The notes: a model not told the origin generated them from the letters alone. A stretch of 64,000 bases of DNA from Saccharothrix luteola (GCF_020859565.1 NZ_JAJHUO010000022.1:83886-147885), one strand, 5' to 3'. Counted from the stretch's first letter, positions 24,760 to 34,226 are shown. Numbers and translations: made by a program.

Positions 24760-25848
24760 GGGCGAGCGGCGGCCGGTGGCCGGAAACTGCCCAGTCTGAC
24801 GATCGCGTTGGCTTATGTCCGTGCCTGTGACGGGGATTCCGTGGATGGGAGAGACGCTGGCACGAGGTCGCCGCCGAACTCGCACGGCGGACGGAACCCG
24901 AGCCGCTCGATTCCGAAGATCGTGCTCCTTATGTGGGTTTGAGCGCATTCCAGGAGAGTGATGCGGACCTGTTCTTCGGCAGAGAAGATCTGCTCGGGAG
25001 GCTGAGCGCGAGGGTCCGCGCGAACCGTCTTGTCGCGGTGGTCGGAGCCTCGGGCGCGGGGAAGAGTTCGCTGTTGCGGGCAGGTCTGCTGCCGCAACTC
25101 CGGGCCGGGACGTCGGTGGTCATCATGATGACGCCGGGGCGGCACCCGATCGAGGAGTGCGCGATCCAGCTCGCCACACCGCTCGGGACCAGCCCGGCCA
25201 GGTTGTCCGACGACGTGTCCGACGTGCGCGGCCTGCACCGGCTGGTGCGGCAGGCGCTCACCGGCCGGACCGACGACGCCGAGCTGATCCTCGTCGTGGA
25301 CCAGTTCGAGGAGGTCTTCACGCTCTGCGGTGACCAGCGGGAACGCTCGCGGTTCATCGAGCTGCTGGTGACCGCGGCGCGCGCGGAGAACAGCCGGGCG
25401 CGGATCGTGCTGGAGGGCGGGGCAGGACCGGATCATGTGGAGCGTCGAGTTCAGCCGGGACGGAACCGGAATCGTTGCCGGGACGCAGGACGGGACCGTG
25501 CTGCTGTGGGCGGCGGACGGGTCCGGGCAGCCGGTCGTCCTGCGCGGTCACGAGGGCATGGTGTGGGACGTGGCCTACAGCCCGGACGGCCGGTGGGTGG
25601 CCGGCACCGGCAGTGACAAGACGGTCAGGTTCTGGCCCGTCGGCGACGGTCAGGCGGCGATCGTCGTCCGCTGGAGCGGGCCGATGGCGCTGTCGTTCAC
25701 CTACGGCCGGAACGCGCAGCGGCTGGTCAGCGCCCACGCCGACGGCGTGACGCGGCTGTGGACCTGCGAATCCTGCGCGCCGATCGAGCAGGTCCGGGCA
25801 CTGGCCGCGCAACGAACCGAGCGCGGCCTCCCGCCCATCGACCCCTGA
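24760..25848 (+). pseudogene. Remnant of an nSTAND NTPase-WD40 repeat gene
   Basis: Pieces of one large gene lie in different frames. GRKLPSLTIALAYVRACDGD (24770-24830) matches the segment that normally follows an N-terminal HTH domain, which is missing. After a frame change, HEVAAELARRTEPEP leads into the NTPase (GLSAFQESDADLFFGRE; Walker A GASGAGKSS; Walker B LILVVDQFEEVF). This stops after RARIVL near 25415, where a full protein would have several hundred more residues. The last WD40 repeats follow in another frame from about 25423 (WSVEFSRDGTGIVAGTQDGTVLLWAADG; DVAYSPDGRWVAGTGSDKTVRFW). At least three lesions make it non-functional. Intact relatives are signal-transduction or defence NTPases common in filamentous actinomycetes. 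Confidence 0.82.
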
Positions 25849-26050
25849 GCACGGTGGGCGCACGCGGGCGGGGTCCGCGACTGGGCCGGGCGCGCGGGCG
25901 GCGGTGGGCCGTCGCGCGGGTTTTCGCCGGGACGCCCGCACGCGTTGTCGATCACGAATACGGTGGGTGGTGCGGATCGAAGGGGGCCCGCGGTCGGTGC
26001 GGCGCCGGGCGGCGGGTCGTCCGGCACGGCGCCAGGGGGCAGGAGGGGTG

Positions 26051-26536
26051 ATGGCGGACGCGGTCGACCAGGTGTTGGCGCAGTGGTCGGTGCTGCGCCC
26101 GGACGTGGACACCTCGCCGATGGCGGTGCTGTCGCGGGTGACGCGGCTGGCGCGGCTGCTGGAGCGCGAGTTGCGGGAGTTCGTCGGCCGGTTCGAGCTG
26201 GAGCCGGGCGAGTTCGACGTGTTGACCACGTTGCGGCGGGCGGGTTCGACGGAGGGCATGACGGCGGGCGCGTTCCTGTCCGCGTCGCTGGTGACGGCGG
26301 GCGCGATCACCAACCGGATCGACCGGATGGAGGCCAAGGGCCTGGTGGAGCGGGTGCCCGACGCGACGGACCGGCGGCTGGTGCGGATCAAGCTGACCGA
26401 CCGGGGCGGCCGGCTGGTGGACGGGATGCTGGCCGAGCACATGCGGCAGTACGCGCGGCTGCTGGAGCCGTTGGACGAGGACACGAGAGCGGTGGTCGCC
26501 GACGCGTTGCGGACGTTGCTGGAGCAGTGCGAGTAG
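26051..26536 (+). CDS. MarR family transcriptional regulator
   Basis: A 161-residue winged-helix regulator with LEPGEFDVLTTLRRAG, the helix-turn-helix TAGAFLSASLVTAGAITNRIDRMEAKGLVERVPDATDRRLVRIKLTDRG, and a dimerising C-terminus. AGGAGG lies immediately upstream of ATG 26051. It stands alone: upstream are the nSTAND remnant and about 200 bases of sequence without recognisable features (25849-26050), and downstream a terminator separates it from convergent hrpA. Its target is not indicated by the neighbourhood. Confidence 0.87.
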   Translation: MADAVDQVLAQWSVLRPDVDTSPMAVLSRVTRLARLLERELREFVGRFELEPGEFDVLTTLRRAGSTEGMTAGAFLSASLVTAGAITNRIDRMEAKGLVERVPDATDRRLVRIKLTDRGGRLVDGMLAEHMRQYARLLEPLDEDTRAVVADALRTLLEQCE

Positions 26537-26537
26537 C

Positions 26538-26580
26538 GCCGGGTCCGGGCGGGTCGACGTGGGTCGGCCCCGGACCCGGC
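26538..26580. terminator. Bidirectional terminator between marR and hrpA
   Basis: GCCGGGTCCGGG at 26538-26549 pairs perfectly with CCCGGACCCGGC at 26569-26580 (12-base stem, 19-base loop). It fills the gap between two convergent genes. Confidence 0.8.
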
Positions 26581-26585
26581 GGCTG

Positions 26586-29500
26586 CTAGCGGGGCACGGC
26601 GTCGAGGGCTTTGAAGATGCGCTTGTCGGAGACGGTGTAGCGGGTGCCGATGGTCTGGGCGAAGTAGCTCAGCCGCAGTTCCTCGATCATCCACCGCACC
26701 TCGTCGAGTTCGGGGTGCGGTTCGTCGGCGGGCAGGGCGGCGCGCAGGTCGCGGTACTCGGCGTGCACGGCGTGCACGCGGTCCATCCACTCCTGGTCGC
26801 GGCGGACGTTCTCGGGCAGCTTCTCCAGCCGGCGGGCGATGCCCTGCAGGTAGCGGTGCACGTCGCCGAGGCGGTCGGCGCCGGCCTCGGTGACGAAACC
26901 GGCGTGCACCAGGCCGGTGAACTGGGCGCGGACGTCGGCCAGGGACTCCTCGAAGACTCCGCCGCGCACGCCGTTGATCCGCAGTTCGACGTCCTGGGCG
27001 GCTTCCAGGACGCGGCGGACCTTGTGCACGACGTCGAACGTGGTCTCGCCGAGGCCGCGGCGGACGTGGTCGGTGAGCTTGGCGAACGCGGCCTCGGTCC
27101 ACACCGGGCCGCCGGCGTCGAGCAGGAGCTTGTCGACGGCGGCGGAGATGCAGTCGGTCAGCAGCGGGGCGACACCGCCGTGGGGGTTGCGGGTCAGCGC
27201 GAGCTTCTCGGCGTTGTTCAGACCGCGTTGGAGGGACTTGACCGGTGACGGGGTGGTGAGCAGGAGCAGCCGGCGGGTGCCGCGCCACATGGCCTGCCGC
27301 TGGCGGCCGGGGGTGTCGAGGATCTCCACCGCGACGGTGTCGCCCTTGTCGACCAGGGCGGGGTAGGCGGTGACGACGATGCCGGACCGCTGCCGCTGCA
27401 CGGTGCGCGGCAGGTCGCCGACGTCCCAGGTGGTCAGGCCGGTGCGGGCGAGGTTGCTCGCGGCGGCGGCGAGGGTTTCGCGCAGCTGTCCGCGCAGGCG
27501 GGCCTTGAGCGCGGCGAGGTCCTTGCCGCGGGCGAGTTCGCGGTCGTTCTCGTCGACGATCTCGAAGGTGAGCTTGAGGTGCTCGGGCACCTGGTCGAGC
27601 TGCCACTCCTCCCGGGGCACGACGACGCCGGTGAGGGTGCGCAGTTGCCGTTCCAGGGCGGGCAGCAGGGGCTCGTCGGGGTCGATGCCGGTCAGCGCGG
27701 CGGCGGCGACGTCGGGCACGGGCACGAAGTTGCGGCGCAGCGGTTTGGGCAGCGACCGGATGAGCGCGACGACGAGTTCGGTGCGCAGACCGGGGACCTG
27801 CCAGGACAGCGAGTCGTCGGGCAGGGCGGTGAGCGCGGGCAGGGGCAGCTTGACGGTGACGCCGTCGACGGCCGCGCCGGGTTCGAACCGGTAGGTCAGC
27901 GGCAGGGTGAGGCCGCCGCGGCGCAGTTCGTCGGGGTAGGCGTCGGGGGTGACCGCGGCGCGGTCGTTGACCAGCATGGCCTTGTCGAAGGTGAGCAGGT
28001 CGGGCTGGGTGTGGCGGGCCTTCTTCCACCAGGTGTCGAAGTGCCGGACGGACACGACGTCGGCGGGCACGCGCTGGTCGTAGAAGTCGTAGACGGTCTC
28101 CTCGTCCACGACGATGTCGCGGCGGCGGGCCCGGTTCTCCAGTTCCTCGACCTCGGCGAGCAGGTCGCGGTTGTGGTGGAAGAACTTGTGGTGGGTGCTC
28201 CACTCCCCCTGAACGAGCGCGTGCCGGATGAACAGCTCGCGGGACAGCTCGGGGTCGATGCGCCCGTAGTCGACCTTGCGCGAGGCGACGATCGGCACGC
28301 CGTAGAGGGTGACCTTCTCGAGTGCGACGACGGAGCCGCGCTTGGCTTCCCAGTGGGGTTCGCTGTAGGTGCGCTTGACCAGGTGCTCGGCGAGCTTCTC
28401 GGCCCACTCGGGTTCGATCTTCGCCACGGTCCGGCCCCACAGCCGGGAGGTCTCCACCAGTTCGGCGGCCATCACCCACTGGGGCGGTTTGCGGAACAGG
28501 GAGGAGCCGGGGAAGATCGCGAACTTCGCGTTGCGGGCGCCGAGGTACTCGGTGGCCGCCCGCTTGCCCGGGTCGCGTTTGGGCACGTCCTTGACGCCGA
28601 TGTGGGACAACAGCCCGGACAGCAGCGAGATGTGCACGTTGCGCGGGTCGGCGGGCTGGTCGTTGACGTGCACGCCGAGGGTCTTCGCGACCTGCCGCAG
28701 CTGCTGGTAGATGTCCTGCCACTCGCGCACGCGCAGGTAGTTGAGGAACTCGGCGCGGCACAGCCTGCGGAACTGGTTGCTCGACAGCTCCTTCTGCTTC
28801 TCGCGCACGTGCTGCCACAGGTTGAGGAACGCGGTGAAGTCCGAGTCGGGGTCCTTGAAGCGGGCGTGGAACTCGTCGGCGGCCTGCTGCTTGTCCGAGG
28901 GGCGTTCGCGGGGGTCCTGGATGGACAGCGCGGAGGCGATGACCATGACCTCGCGGACGCAGCCGTTGCGGTCGGCCTCGATGACCATGCGGGCCAGGCG
29001 GGGGTCGACGGGCAGCTGGGCGAGCTTGCGGCCCAGCGAGGTGAGCTTCTGCTCGGCGGGCAGGATCGCGCCGAGTTCCTGCAGCAGCTGCACGCCGTCG
29101 GCGATGTTGCGCGCCTCGGGCGGGTCGATGAACGGGAACGCGGCGATGTCGCCCAGGCCGATGGAGGTCATCTGCAGGATGACCGAGGCGAGGTTGGTGC
29201 GCAGGATCTCCGGGTCGGTGAACTCCGGGCGCGCGTCGAAGTCGTCCTCGCTGTAGAGGCGCACGCAGATGCCTTCGGAGACGCGTCCGCAGCGGCCCTT
29301 GCGCTGGTTGGCCGACGCCTGCGAGACGGGTTCGATGGGCAGCCGCTGCACCTTGAGGCGGTGGCTGTAGCGGGAGATGCGGGCGGTGCCGGGGTCGACG
29401 ACGTACTTGATGCCGGGCACGGTCAGCGACGTCTCGGCGACGTTGGTGGCGAGCACGACGCGGCGGGCGGTGTGCGGCTGGAACACGCGGTGCTGCTCGC

Positions 29501-30488
29501 CGAAGGACAGCCGCGCGTACAGCGGCAGGATCTCGGTGTTGCGCAGCTCCAGGGCGGCGAGGGCGTCGGCGGTGTCGCGGATCTCGCGTTCGCCGGACAG
29601 GAACACCAGCACGTCGCCGGGTCCTTCGGCCTGCAGTTCGCGCACGGCGTCGCAGATGGCCTGCGTCTGGTCGCGGTCCGGGTCGGCGTCGGGGTCCTCG
29701 GGGTCGACGATCGGGCGGTAGCGGACCTCGACGGGGTAGGTGCGGCCGGAGACCTCGATGACGGGGGCGTCGCCGAAGTGCCGCGAGAACCGCTCGGGGT
29801 CGATGGTCGCGGAGGTGATGACGACCTTGAGGTCGGGCCGCTTGGGCAGCAGCTGCTTGAGGTAGCCGAGCAGGAAGTCGACGTTGAGGCTGCGTTCGTG
29901 CGCCTCGTCGATGATGATCGTGTCGTAGCGCGACAGCATCCGGTCGGTCTGGATCTCGGCGAGCAGGATGCCGTCGGTCATGAGCTTGACCAGGGTGTCC
30001 TCGCCGGACTGGTCGGTGAAGCGGACCTTGTAGCCGATGGCGCTGCCCAGCGGGGTGTCCAGCTCCTGCGCGACGCGTTCGGCGACGGTGCGCGCGGCGA
30101 GGCGGCGGGGCTGGGTGTGCCCGATCTGGCCGAGCACGCCGCGGCCGAGCTCGAGGCAGATCTTGGGCAGCTGGGTGGTCTTGCCGGAGCCGGTCTCGCC
30201 GGCGACGATCACGACCTGGTGGTCGCGGATGAGCGCGGCGATGTCGTCCTTGCGGGCGCTGACGGGCAGCTCGGCCGGGTAGGTGATCTTCGGCACGGCC
30301 TCGCGGCGCAGGGCGACGCGCAGCTCGGCGGCCTCCAGTTCGGCCTCGATCTCGGCGAGGACGGCGGCGCGGGCGGAGTCGTCGCGGACCTTGCGCGCAC
30401 CCTCGAGCCGGCGTGCCAGCCTCCGCTGGTCCCGCGACATCAGTTCGGACAGGCGTTGGCGCAGGTCAGCGTGCGACATCTGGTTCAT
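26586..30488 (-). CDS. hrpA: ATP-dependent RNA helicase HrpA
   Basis: A 1300-residue DEAH-box RNA helicase, the full length of bacterial HrpA, involved in RNA remodelling and, in E. coli, rescue of stalled ribosomes. The two RecA domains show Walker A GETGSGKTTQLPK (residues 97-109), DEAHERSLNVDFLLGYLK, SATIDPERFS, and VVLATNVAETSLTVPGIKYVVDPG with QRKGRCGRVSEG. Winged-helix, ratchet and OB-like domains follow, then the long HrpA-specific C-terminus ending ALDAVPR. Start at ATG 30488 or the in-frame ATG 30479. No Shine-Dalgarno is seen; TATCCT (30502-30497 on the minus strand) sits eight bases before the first ATG, so a leaderless mRNA is possible. Confidence 0.94.
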   Translation of the reverse strand: MNQMSHADLRQRLSELMSRDQRRLARRLEGARKVRDDSARAAVLAEIEAELEAAELRVALRREAVPKITYPAELPVSARKDDIAALIRDHQVVIVAGETGSGKTTQLPKICLELGRGVLGQIGHTQPRRLAARTVAERVAQELDTPLGSAIGYKVRFTDQSGEDTLVKLMTDGILLAEIQTDRMLSRYDTIIIDEAHERSLNVDFLLGYLKQLLPKRPDLKVVITSATIDPERFSRHFGDAPVIEVSGRTYPVEVRYRPIVDPEDPDADPDRDQTQAICDAVRELQAEGPGDVLVFLSGEREIRDTADALAALELRNTEILPLYARLSFGEQHRVFQPHTARRVVLATNVAETSLTVPGIKYVVDPGTARISRYSHRLKVQRLPIEPVSQASANQRKGRCGRVSEGICVRLYSEDDFDARPEFTDPEILRTNLASVILQMTSIGLGDIAAFPFIDPPEARNIADGVQLLQELGAILPAEQKLTSLGRKLAQLPVDPRLARMVIEADRNGCVREVMVIASALSIQDPRERPSDKQQAADEFHARFKDPDSDFTAFLNLWQHVREKQKELSSNQFRRLCRAEFLNYLRVREWQDIYQQLRQVAKTLGVHVNDQPADPRNVHISLLSGLLSHIGVKDVPKRDPGKRAATEYLGARNAKFAIFPGSSLFRKPPQWVMAAELVETSRLWGRTVAKIEPEWAEKLAEHLVKRTYSEPHWEAKRGSVVALEKVTLYGVPIVASRKVDYGRIDPELSRELFIRHALVQGEWSTHHKFFHHNRDLLAEVEELENRARRRDIVVDEETVYDFYDQRVPADVVSVRHFDTWWKKARHTQPDLLTFDKAMLVNDRAAVTPDAYPDELRRGGLTLPLTYRFEPGAAVDGVTVKLPLPALTALPDDSLSWQVPGLRTELVVALIRSLPKPLRRNFVPVPDVAAAALTGIDPDEPLLPALERQLRTLTGVVVPREEWQLDQVPEHLKLTFEIVDENDRELARGKDLAALKARLRGQLRETLAAAASNLARTGLTTWDVGDLPRTVQRQRSGIVVTAYPALVDKGDTVAVEILDTPGRQRQAMWRGTRRLLLLTTPSPVKSLQRGLNNAEKLALTRNPHGGVAPLLTDCISAAVDKLLLDAGGPVWTEAAFAKLTDHVRRGLGETTFDVVHKVRRVLEAAQDVELRINGVRGGVFEESLADVRAQFTGLVHAGFVTEAGADRLGDVHRYLQGIARRLEKLPENVRRDQEWMDRVHAVHAEYRDLRAALPADEPHPELDEVRWMIEELRLSYFAQTIGTRYTVSDKRIFKALDAVPR

Positions 30489-30529
30489 TTGGGTCAAGGA
30501 TATCGAGGGTGGGCCGGCGGGGCTGCCGA

Positions 30530-31321
30530 TTATCGCGCGGCGGACAGGGCGAGTTGGCGTGACTGGGCGACCAGCTGCCCGGTCGCGTCCCACAGGTCGA
30601 CGTCCTCCTCGTGGTAGCCGCCGGCGACGTGCCGGGTGCAGACGCGGGCGGCGAGCCAGTCCGAGGCGGGCCGGGCGCGGACGTGGACGGTGAGCTCGAT
30701 CGTGGAGGCCTCGGTGACGCCGAGTTCGAGGACGGCGGGCGCGGCGGTGTCGACCAGGGTGGCCAGGCTCGCGGCGTCGGCGGGGCGGCCGTCGGCGAAG
30801 CGGAGCCAGAACTCGGCGCGCGGCGTGCCGGTGGGTCGGCCCCGGGCCCAGCCCTGCGGTTCGGGCGCGCGCACCTCGACGCGGTCGGTGACGGTGACGT
30901 CGGGCAAGCGCAGGCCGCCGTAGGCGTCGACGCACTCGTCGGGCGGCGGCAGGTCGGGGGCCTCGCCCAGCACGTGGGTGCGGCCGGTGGCGACGCCGAG
31001 GTCGGCGTAGGTCGCCACGACGCGGAGCACTTCCCGGTCGCCGCAGCTCAGGCGCGCCTCGCCGGTGGACAGCCGCCAGCCGGCGCGCACGACCTCGGTG
31101 TCCACGCGGGCCGGTCCGACGACGCCGGGGCGCAGGAAGTGGGCGCCGACGACGAGCGGGTCGGGGTGCGGCAGCACCTCGCCGAGCGCCCGCAGGCAGA
31201 ACGCGACGAGGTAGCCGCCGTTGGGCCGGCCACCGCCGCCCGCCCAGCGGTCGGTGAGGTCGGCGGTGAACCGCCCCTCCCCCGTCGCGTCCACCCGCGT
31301 GTCGGTGTCCCACTCGTGCAT
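30530..31321 (-). CDS. Acyl-CoA thioesterase family protein (TesB-like double hotdog)
   Basis: A 263-residue protein of the thioesterase family with two hotdog domains. The N-terminal half has DRWAGGGGRPNGGYLVAFCLRALGEVLPHPDPLVVGAHFLRP, the usual helix and strand with the GGY turn. The C-terminal half has PADAASLATLVDTAAPAVLELG and STIELTVHVRARPASDWLAAR. It should hydrolyse acyl-CoA esters; chain-length preference cannot be read from sequence. ATG at 31321. It lies 42 bases upstream of hrpA in the same direction and 35 bases downstream of the PEP-mutase-like gene, so these could form a loose transcription unit. Confidence 0.85.
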   Translation of the reverse strand: MHEWDTDTRVDATGEGRFTADLTDRWAGGGGRPNGGYLVAFCLRALGEVLPHPDPLVVGAHFLRPGVVGPARVDTEVVRAGWRLSTGEARLSCGDREVLRVVATYADLGVATGRTHVLGEAPDLPPPDECVDAYGGLRLPDVTVTDRVEVRAPEPQGWARGRPTGTPRAEFWLRFADGRPADAASLATLVDTAAPAVLELGVTEASTIELTVHVRARPASDWLAARVCTRHVAGGYHEEDVDLWDATGQLVAQSRQLALSAAR

Positions 31322-31355
31322 GGGCTCACCCTAGTGGGCGTTACCGGTGGGTAGG

Positions 31356-32129
31356 TCAGCCGCGGTACGGGCTGCCGCCGTCGAGCATGTCGGTGGCCGT
31401 CTTCTTGAGCTGCTTCAGGATCAGCACGTTGTGCAGGCCGGGGCCGAAGCTGACCCGCGCCACGCCCAGCGGGGCCAGGTCGTTCGGGGTGGGCGAGCCG
31501 GGCCCGTGCGCGATGTTCACCGGACGTCCCCCGACCGCCTCGACGAACGCGGCGACCTGGTCGCCGGGCAGCCGCATCGGGTACACGCAGTCCGCGCCCG
31601 CCTCGAAGTAGGCCTGCGCGCGGCGCACCGCGTCGTCGAACGACTTCGCGCCGTGGAGGAACTCGTCGATCCGGGCGTTGATCACCACGTCGGCGTCGGC
31701 GGCGCGCACGGCGGCCAGGAAGTCGGCCTGCTCGGCGACGTCGACCATGGCCTTGGTGCGGGGGTCGGAGTCCTCCAGGTTGCAGCCGGCCGCGCCCGCC
31801 TCGGCGAGGCGTTCGGCGATCCGCGCGGGCGGCAGGTCGTAGCCGCGTTCGATGTCGGCGGTCACCGGCACCTCGACCGCGGCGGCGATCCGGCGCACGG
31901 CCTCGAACGCCACGTCGGTGGGCATGTCGTGCCCGTCGGCGAACCCTAAGGCGGCGGCCACGGCGACGCTGGTGGTCGCCACCACCGGGTGGCCCGCCTC
32001 GGCGAAGACCCGCGCGGAGGAGACGTCCCACGCGTTGGGCACCACCAGCGGCTTGCCCGGCACGTGCAGCGCGCGCAGCGCCTTGGCCGCCTCGGTCACA
32101 TCGGTCCTGGTCACATCGACTCCCGTCAC
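31356..32129 (-). CDS. Isocitrate lyase / PEP mutase family protein
   Basis: A 257-residue TIM-barrel enzyme of the phosphoenolpyruvate mutase/isocitrate lyase superfamily. Visible are LVVPNAWDVSSARVFAEAGHPVVATTSVAVAAALGF, PVTADIERGYD (the metal-binding aspartate pair), AAGCNLEDSD, and VVINARIDEFL. The cysteine-containing KKCGH loop of true isocitrate and methylisocitrate lyases is absent, so it belongs to the oxaloacetase or unknown-substrate branch. GTG at 32129 or an in-frame GTG at 32114 may start it. It faces the MocR gene at 32350; a palindrome between them suggests control by that regulator. Confidence 0.83.
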   Translation of the reverse strand: MTGVDVTRTDVTEAAKALRALHVPGKPLVVPNAWDVSSARVFAEAGHPVVATTSVAVAAALGFADGHDMPTDVAFEAVRRIAAAVEVPVTADIERGYDLPPARIAERLAEAGAAGCNLEDSDPRTKAMVDVAEQADFLAAVRAADADVVINARIDEFLHGAKSFDDAVRRAQAYFEAGADCVYPMRLPGDQVAAFVEAVGGRPVNIAHGPGSPTPNDLAPLGVARVSFGPGLHNVLILKQLKKTATDMLDGGSPYRG

Positions 32130-32161
32130 GACAGGGGCCGGCGACCCGACCCCGTTGCACC

Positions 32162-32179
32162 GGTGATCACTTGATCACC
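32162..32179. promoter_or_regulatory. Palindromic operator candidate between PEP-mutase-like and mocR genes
   Basis: GGTGATCA-CT-TGATCACC is a perfect dyad at 32162-32179, 33 bases upstream of the minus-strand start at 32129. It lies in the 220-base gap shared with the MocR-type regulator and has the GT/AC ends usual for GntR-type operators. Confidence 0.6.
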
Positions 32180-32349
32180 CGTGCCGATACTGCCAGTTCC
32201 CCGCGCACCTCGAACACCGCGTCCGACCGCGCCGCGAAGGCCGCCTGACGTCGGGTTTCGGGTGTGTCGCGAGGTTTGTCCACCGTGCCCGGCCGGCGAC
32301 GCGGCGGGCTGGGATCCGGTGGGCCGGGTCCGTGGTTGGGGTCCGGTCC

Positions 32350-33708
32350 GTGTCGAACGAGTGGGCCGTCGCGGGTGTGGACCTGCACCTGGAGCTCGAC
32401 CCGGCGTCGTCGCGGCGCGGCGGGGTGGAGCGGGCGTTGCGGGAGGCGATCCGGGCGGGCCGGTTGGCGCCGGGCGCCCGGTTGCCCGCGACCCGCAGGT
32501 TGGCCGTCGAGCTCGGGGTGGCCCGCAACACGGTGGCCGCCGCCTACGACCATCTGGTGGCGGAGGGCTACCTGACCGCGCGCCGGGGCGCGGGCACGCG
32601 GGTCGCGCCGCTTCCCCAAACCGACCCGCCCGCCGCGGCGCCCGCACCGGTCGCGCCGAGGCCGCGGCACGACCTGACGCCGGGCAGCCCGGACGTGTCG
32701 GCCTTCCCGACGGCGGCCTGGTTGCGCGCGACGCGCCGGGCGTTGGCCGCGGCGCCGGCGAGCGTGCACGGGTACGGCGACCCACGCGGCCGGGTGGAGC
32801 TGCGCACGGCGTTGGCCGAGTACCTGGGCCGCACGCGCGGTGTGCGGGCCTCGCCGGAGCGGATCGTGGTGACCTCCGGGTACGTGCAGGCGTTGGCGCT
32901 GGTGGCGTCGGTGGTGGACGGGCCGGTGGCGATGGAGGACCCCGGGCTGCCGTTCCACCGCGACGTGGTGGCGCGGACCGGGCGCCGGGTGGCGCCGTTG
33001 CCGGTGGACGACCGGGGCGCGACGACACCGGTCGACGCGGCGGCGGCCGTGGTGACGCCCGCGCACCAGTACCCGACCGGTGTGCCGCTGCACCCGTCGC
33101 GGCGGCACGCGTTGACCGCGTGGGCGCGCGAGTCGGGCGGGGTGCTGCTGGAGGACGACTACGACGGCGAGTTCCGCTACGACCGGCAGCCGTTGGGCGC
33201 GGTGCAGGGCACGGCCCCCGATCACGTGGTCTACGCGGGCAGCGCGTCGAAGACCCTCGGCCCAGGCGTGCGGTTGGGGTGGCTGGTGCTGCCGCCGCGC
33301 TGGGTGGACCCGGTCGTGGACGCGAAGCTGCACGCCGACCACCACACCGAGGTCGTGGGCCAGCTGGCGCTGGCCGACCTGATCGGCACGCACGCCTACG
33401 ACCGGCACATCCGCGGCTGCCGGCTGCGCTACCGGCGTCGTCGCGACCTGCTCGTGCGGCGGCTGGACGACCTCGGCCTGCCTGCGCGCGGCGTGTCGGC
33501 GGGACTGCACGTGCTGGTGGAGCACCCCGACGAGGCCGCGGTGCCGGCCCGCGCCGCCGGGCACGGCCTGGCGCTGTCGGGGCTGCGCGAGCACTGGCAC
33601 GACCCGGACCGCGCGACGCGGCAGGGCGTGGTCGTGGGGTACGCGACCCCGGCCGAGCACGCCTACCGCGCCGCGCTGGACGCGCTGGCCCACGCCCTCA
33701 CGGCGTGA
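32350..33708 (+). CDS. MocR/PdxR-type GntR regulator with aminotransferase domain
   Basis: A 452-residue regulator with an N-terminal GntR winged helix (ERALREAIRAGRLAPGARLPATRRLAVELGVARNTVAAAYDHLVAEGYLTARRGAGTRV). A Pro/Ala linker joins it to a fold-type I aminotransferase domain (HGYGDPRGRVELRTALAEYL, LLEDDYDGEFRYDRQPLGA). The PLP lysine lies in YAGSASKTLGPGVRLGWLVLP. MocR proteins sense PLP or an amino-acid adduct; PdxR controls vitamin B6 synthesis, but no pdxS or pdxT lies here. GTG 32350 was chosen near the domain start; GTG 32332 is in frame. The last 11 bases overlap the convergent SnoaL-like gene. Confidence 0.87.
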   Translation: MSNEWAVAGVDLHLELDPASSRRGGVERALREAIRAGRLAPGARLPATRRLAVELGVARNTVAAAYDHLVAEGYLTARRGAGTRVAPLPQTDPPAAAPAPVAPRPRHDLTPGSPDVSAFPTAAWLRATRRALAAAPASVHGYGDPRGRVELRTALAEYLGRTRGVRASPERIVVTSGYVQALALVASVVDGPVAMEDPGLPFHRDVVARTGRRVAPLPVDDRGATTPVDAAAAVVTPAHQYPTGVPLHPSRRHALTAWARESGGVLLEDDYDGEFRYDRQPLGAVQGTAPDHVVYAGSASKTLGPGVRLGWLVLPPRWVDPVVDAKLHADHHTEVVGQLALADLIGTHAYDRHIRGCRLRYRRRRDLLVRRLDDLGLPARGVSAGLHVLVEHPDEAAVPARAAGHGLALSGLREHWHDPDRATRQGVVVGYATPAEHAYRAALDALAHALTA

Positions 33709-34132
33709 GGTCCAGGGCCGCCCTGAAGCTGCCGTCCATGTGGAACGGGGTCGAGGTGTGCTCGTGGGCGATGCGCCACGCGCCGTCCACCCGCCGCAGG
33801 CACACCGTGGAGCGGAACCACAGGTCGAACGCCTCGTGGTGGCCGCGCGGCACGGCCGACATCCGGTTGAGGCTGCGGCAGAACGCGAGGTCGCCCTCGG
33901 CGGTGATGTCCAGGTCGCGGATCTCGTAGTCCACGGCGGAGTCGAACGACGCGAACCAGGCGCGCATCGCCTCCGGGTCGACCACCTCGGGCGCGGTGTG
34001 CGCGAGCGGCGGCGCCAGGGTGAAGGTGACGGCGTCGGGCAGGTAGTCGGCGACCAGGCGGTCCGCGTCGCCGGAGCGCATCGCGGCGGCCCGCCGGTCG
34101 AGCAGGTCGGCGATGTCGGTGTGCTCGGTCAT
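33698..34132 (-). CDS. SnoaL/NTF2-like domain protein
   Basis: A 144-residue cone-shaped NTF2-like protein (RRAAAMRSGDADRLVADYLPDAVTFTLAPPL, then AMRAWFASFDSAVDYEIRDLDITAEGDLAFCRSLNRM, and VCLRRVDGAWRIAHEHTSTPFHMDGS). This branch (YybH/SgcJ-like) includes small isomerases, hydrolases and proteins of unknown role. No catalytic assignment is possible. It is convergent with mocR and divergent from the decayed DGPF gene. Confidence 0.82.
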   Translation of the reverse strand: MTEHTDIADLLDRRAAAMRSGDADRLVADYLPDAVTFTLAPPLAHTAPEVVDPEAMRAWFASFDSAVDYEIRDLDITAEGDLAFCRSLNRMSAVPRGHHEAFDLWFRSTVCLRRVDGAWRIAHEHTSTPFHMDGSFRAALDLTP

Positions 34133-34226
34133 GGTGGTTCCTCTCCGGTGGGGCGCCCGTCACGGGGGACGTAGAAGCTGGACGCCCGGTCTCGACATCC
34201 CCGGACCGGTTTTCCCGGAGGTTCCG

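Noticed and set aside
27579..30617. Thousand-codon open frame on the plus strand opposite hrpA
   Set aside because: It is exactly antisense to strong helicase motifs and has the biased, low-complexity composition of a high-GC shadow frame.
34192..34197. TGTCGA on the minus strand as an ECF42 promoter for the SnoaL-like gene
   Set aside because: No CGA/TC-type -10 is found at the right distance; a CGTC occurs only after 20 bases.
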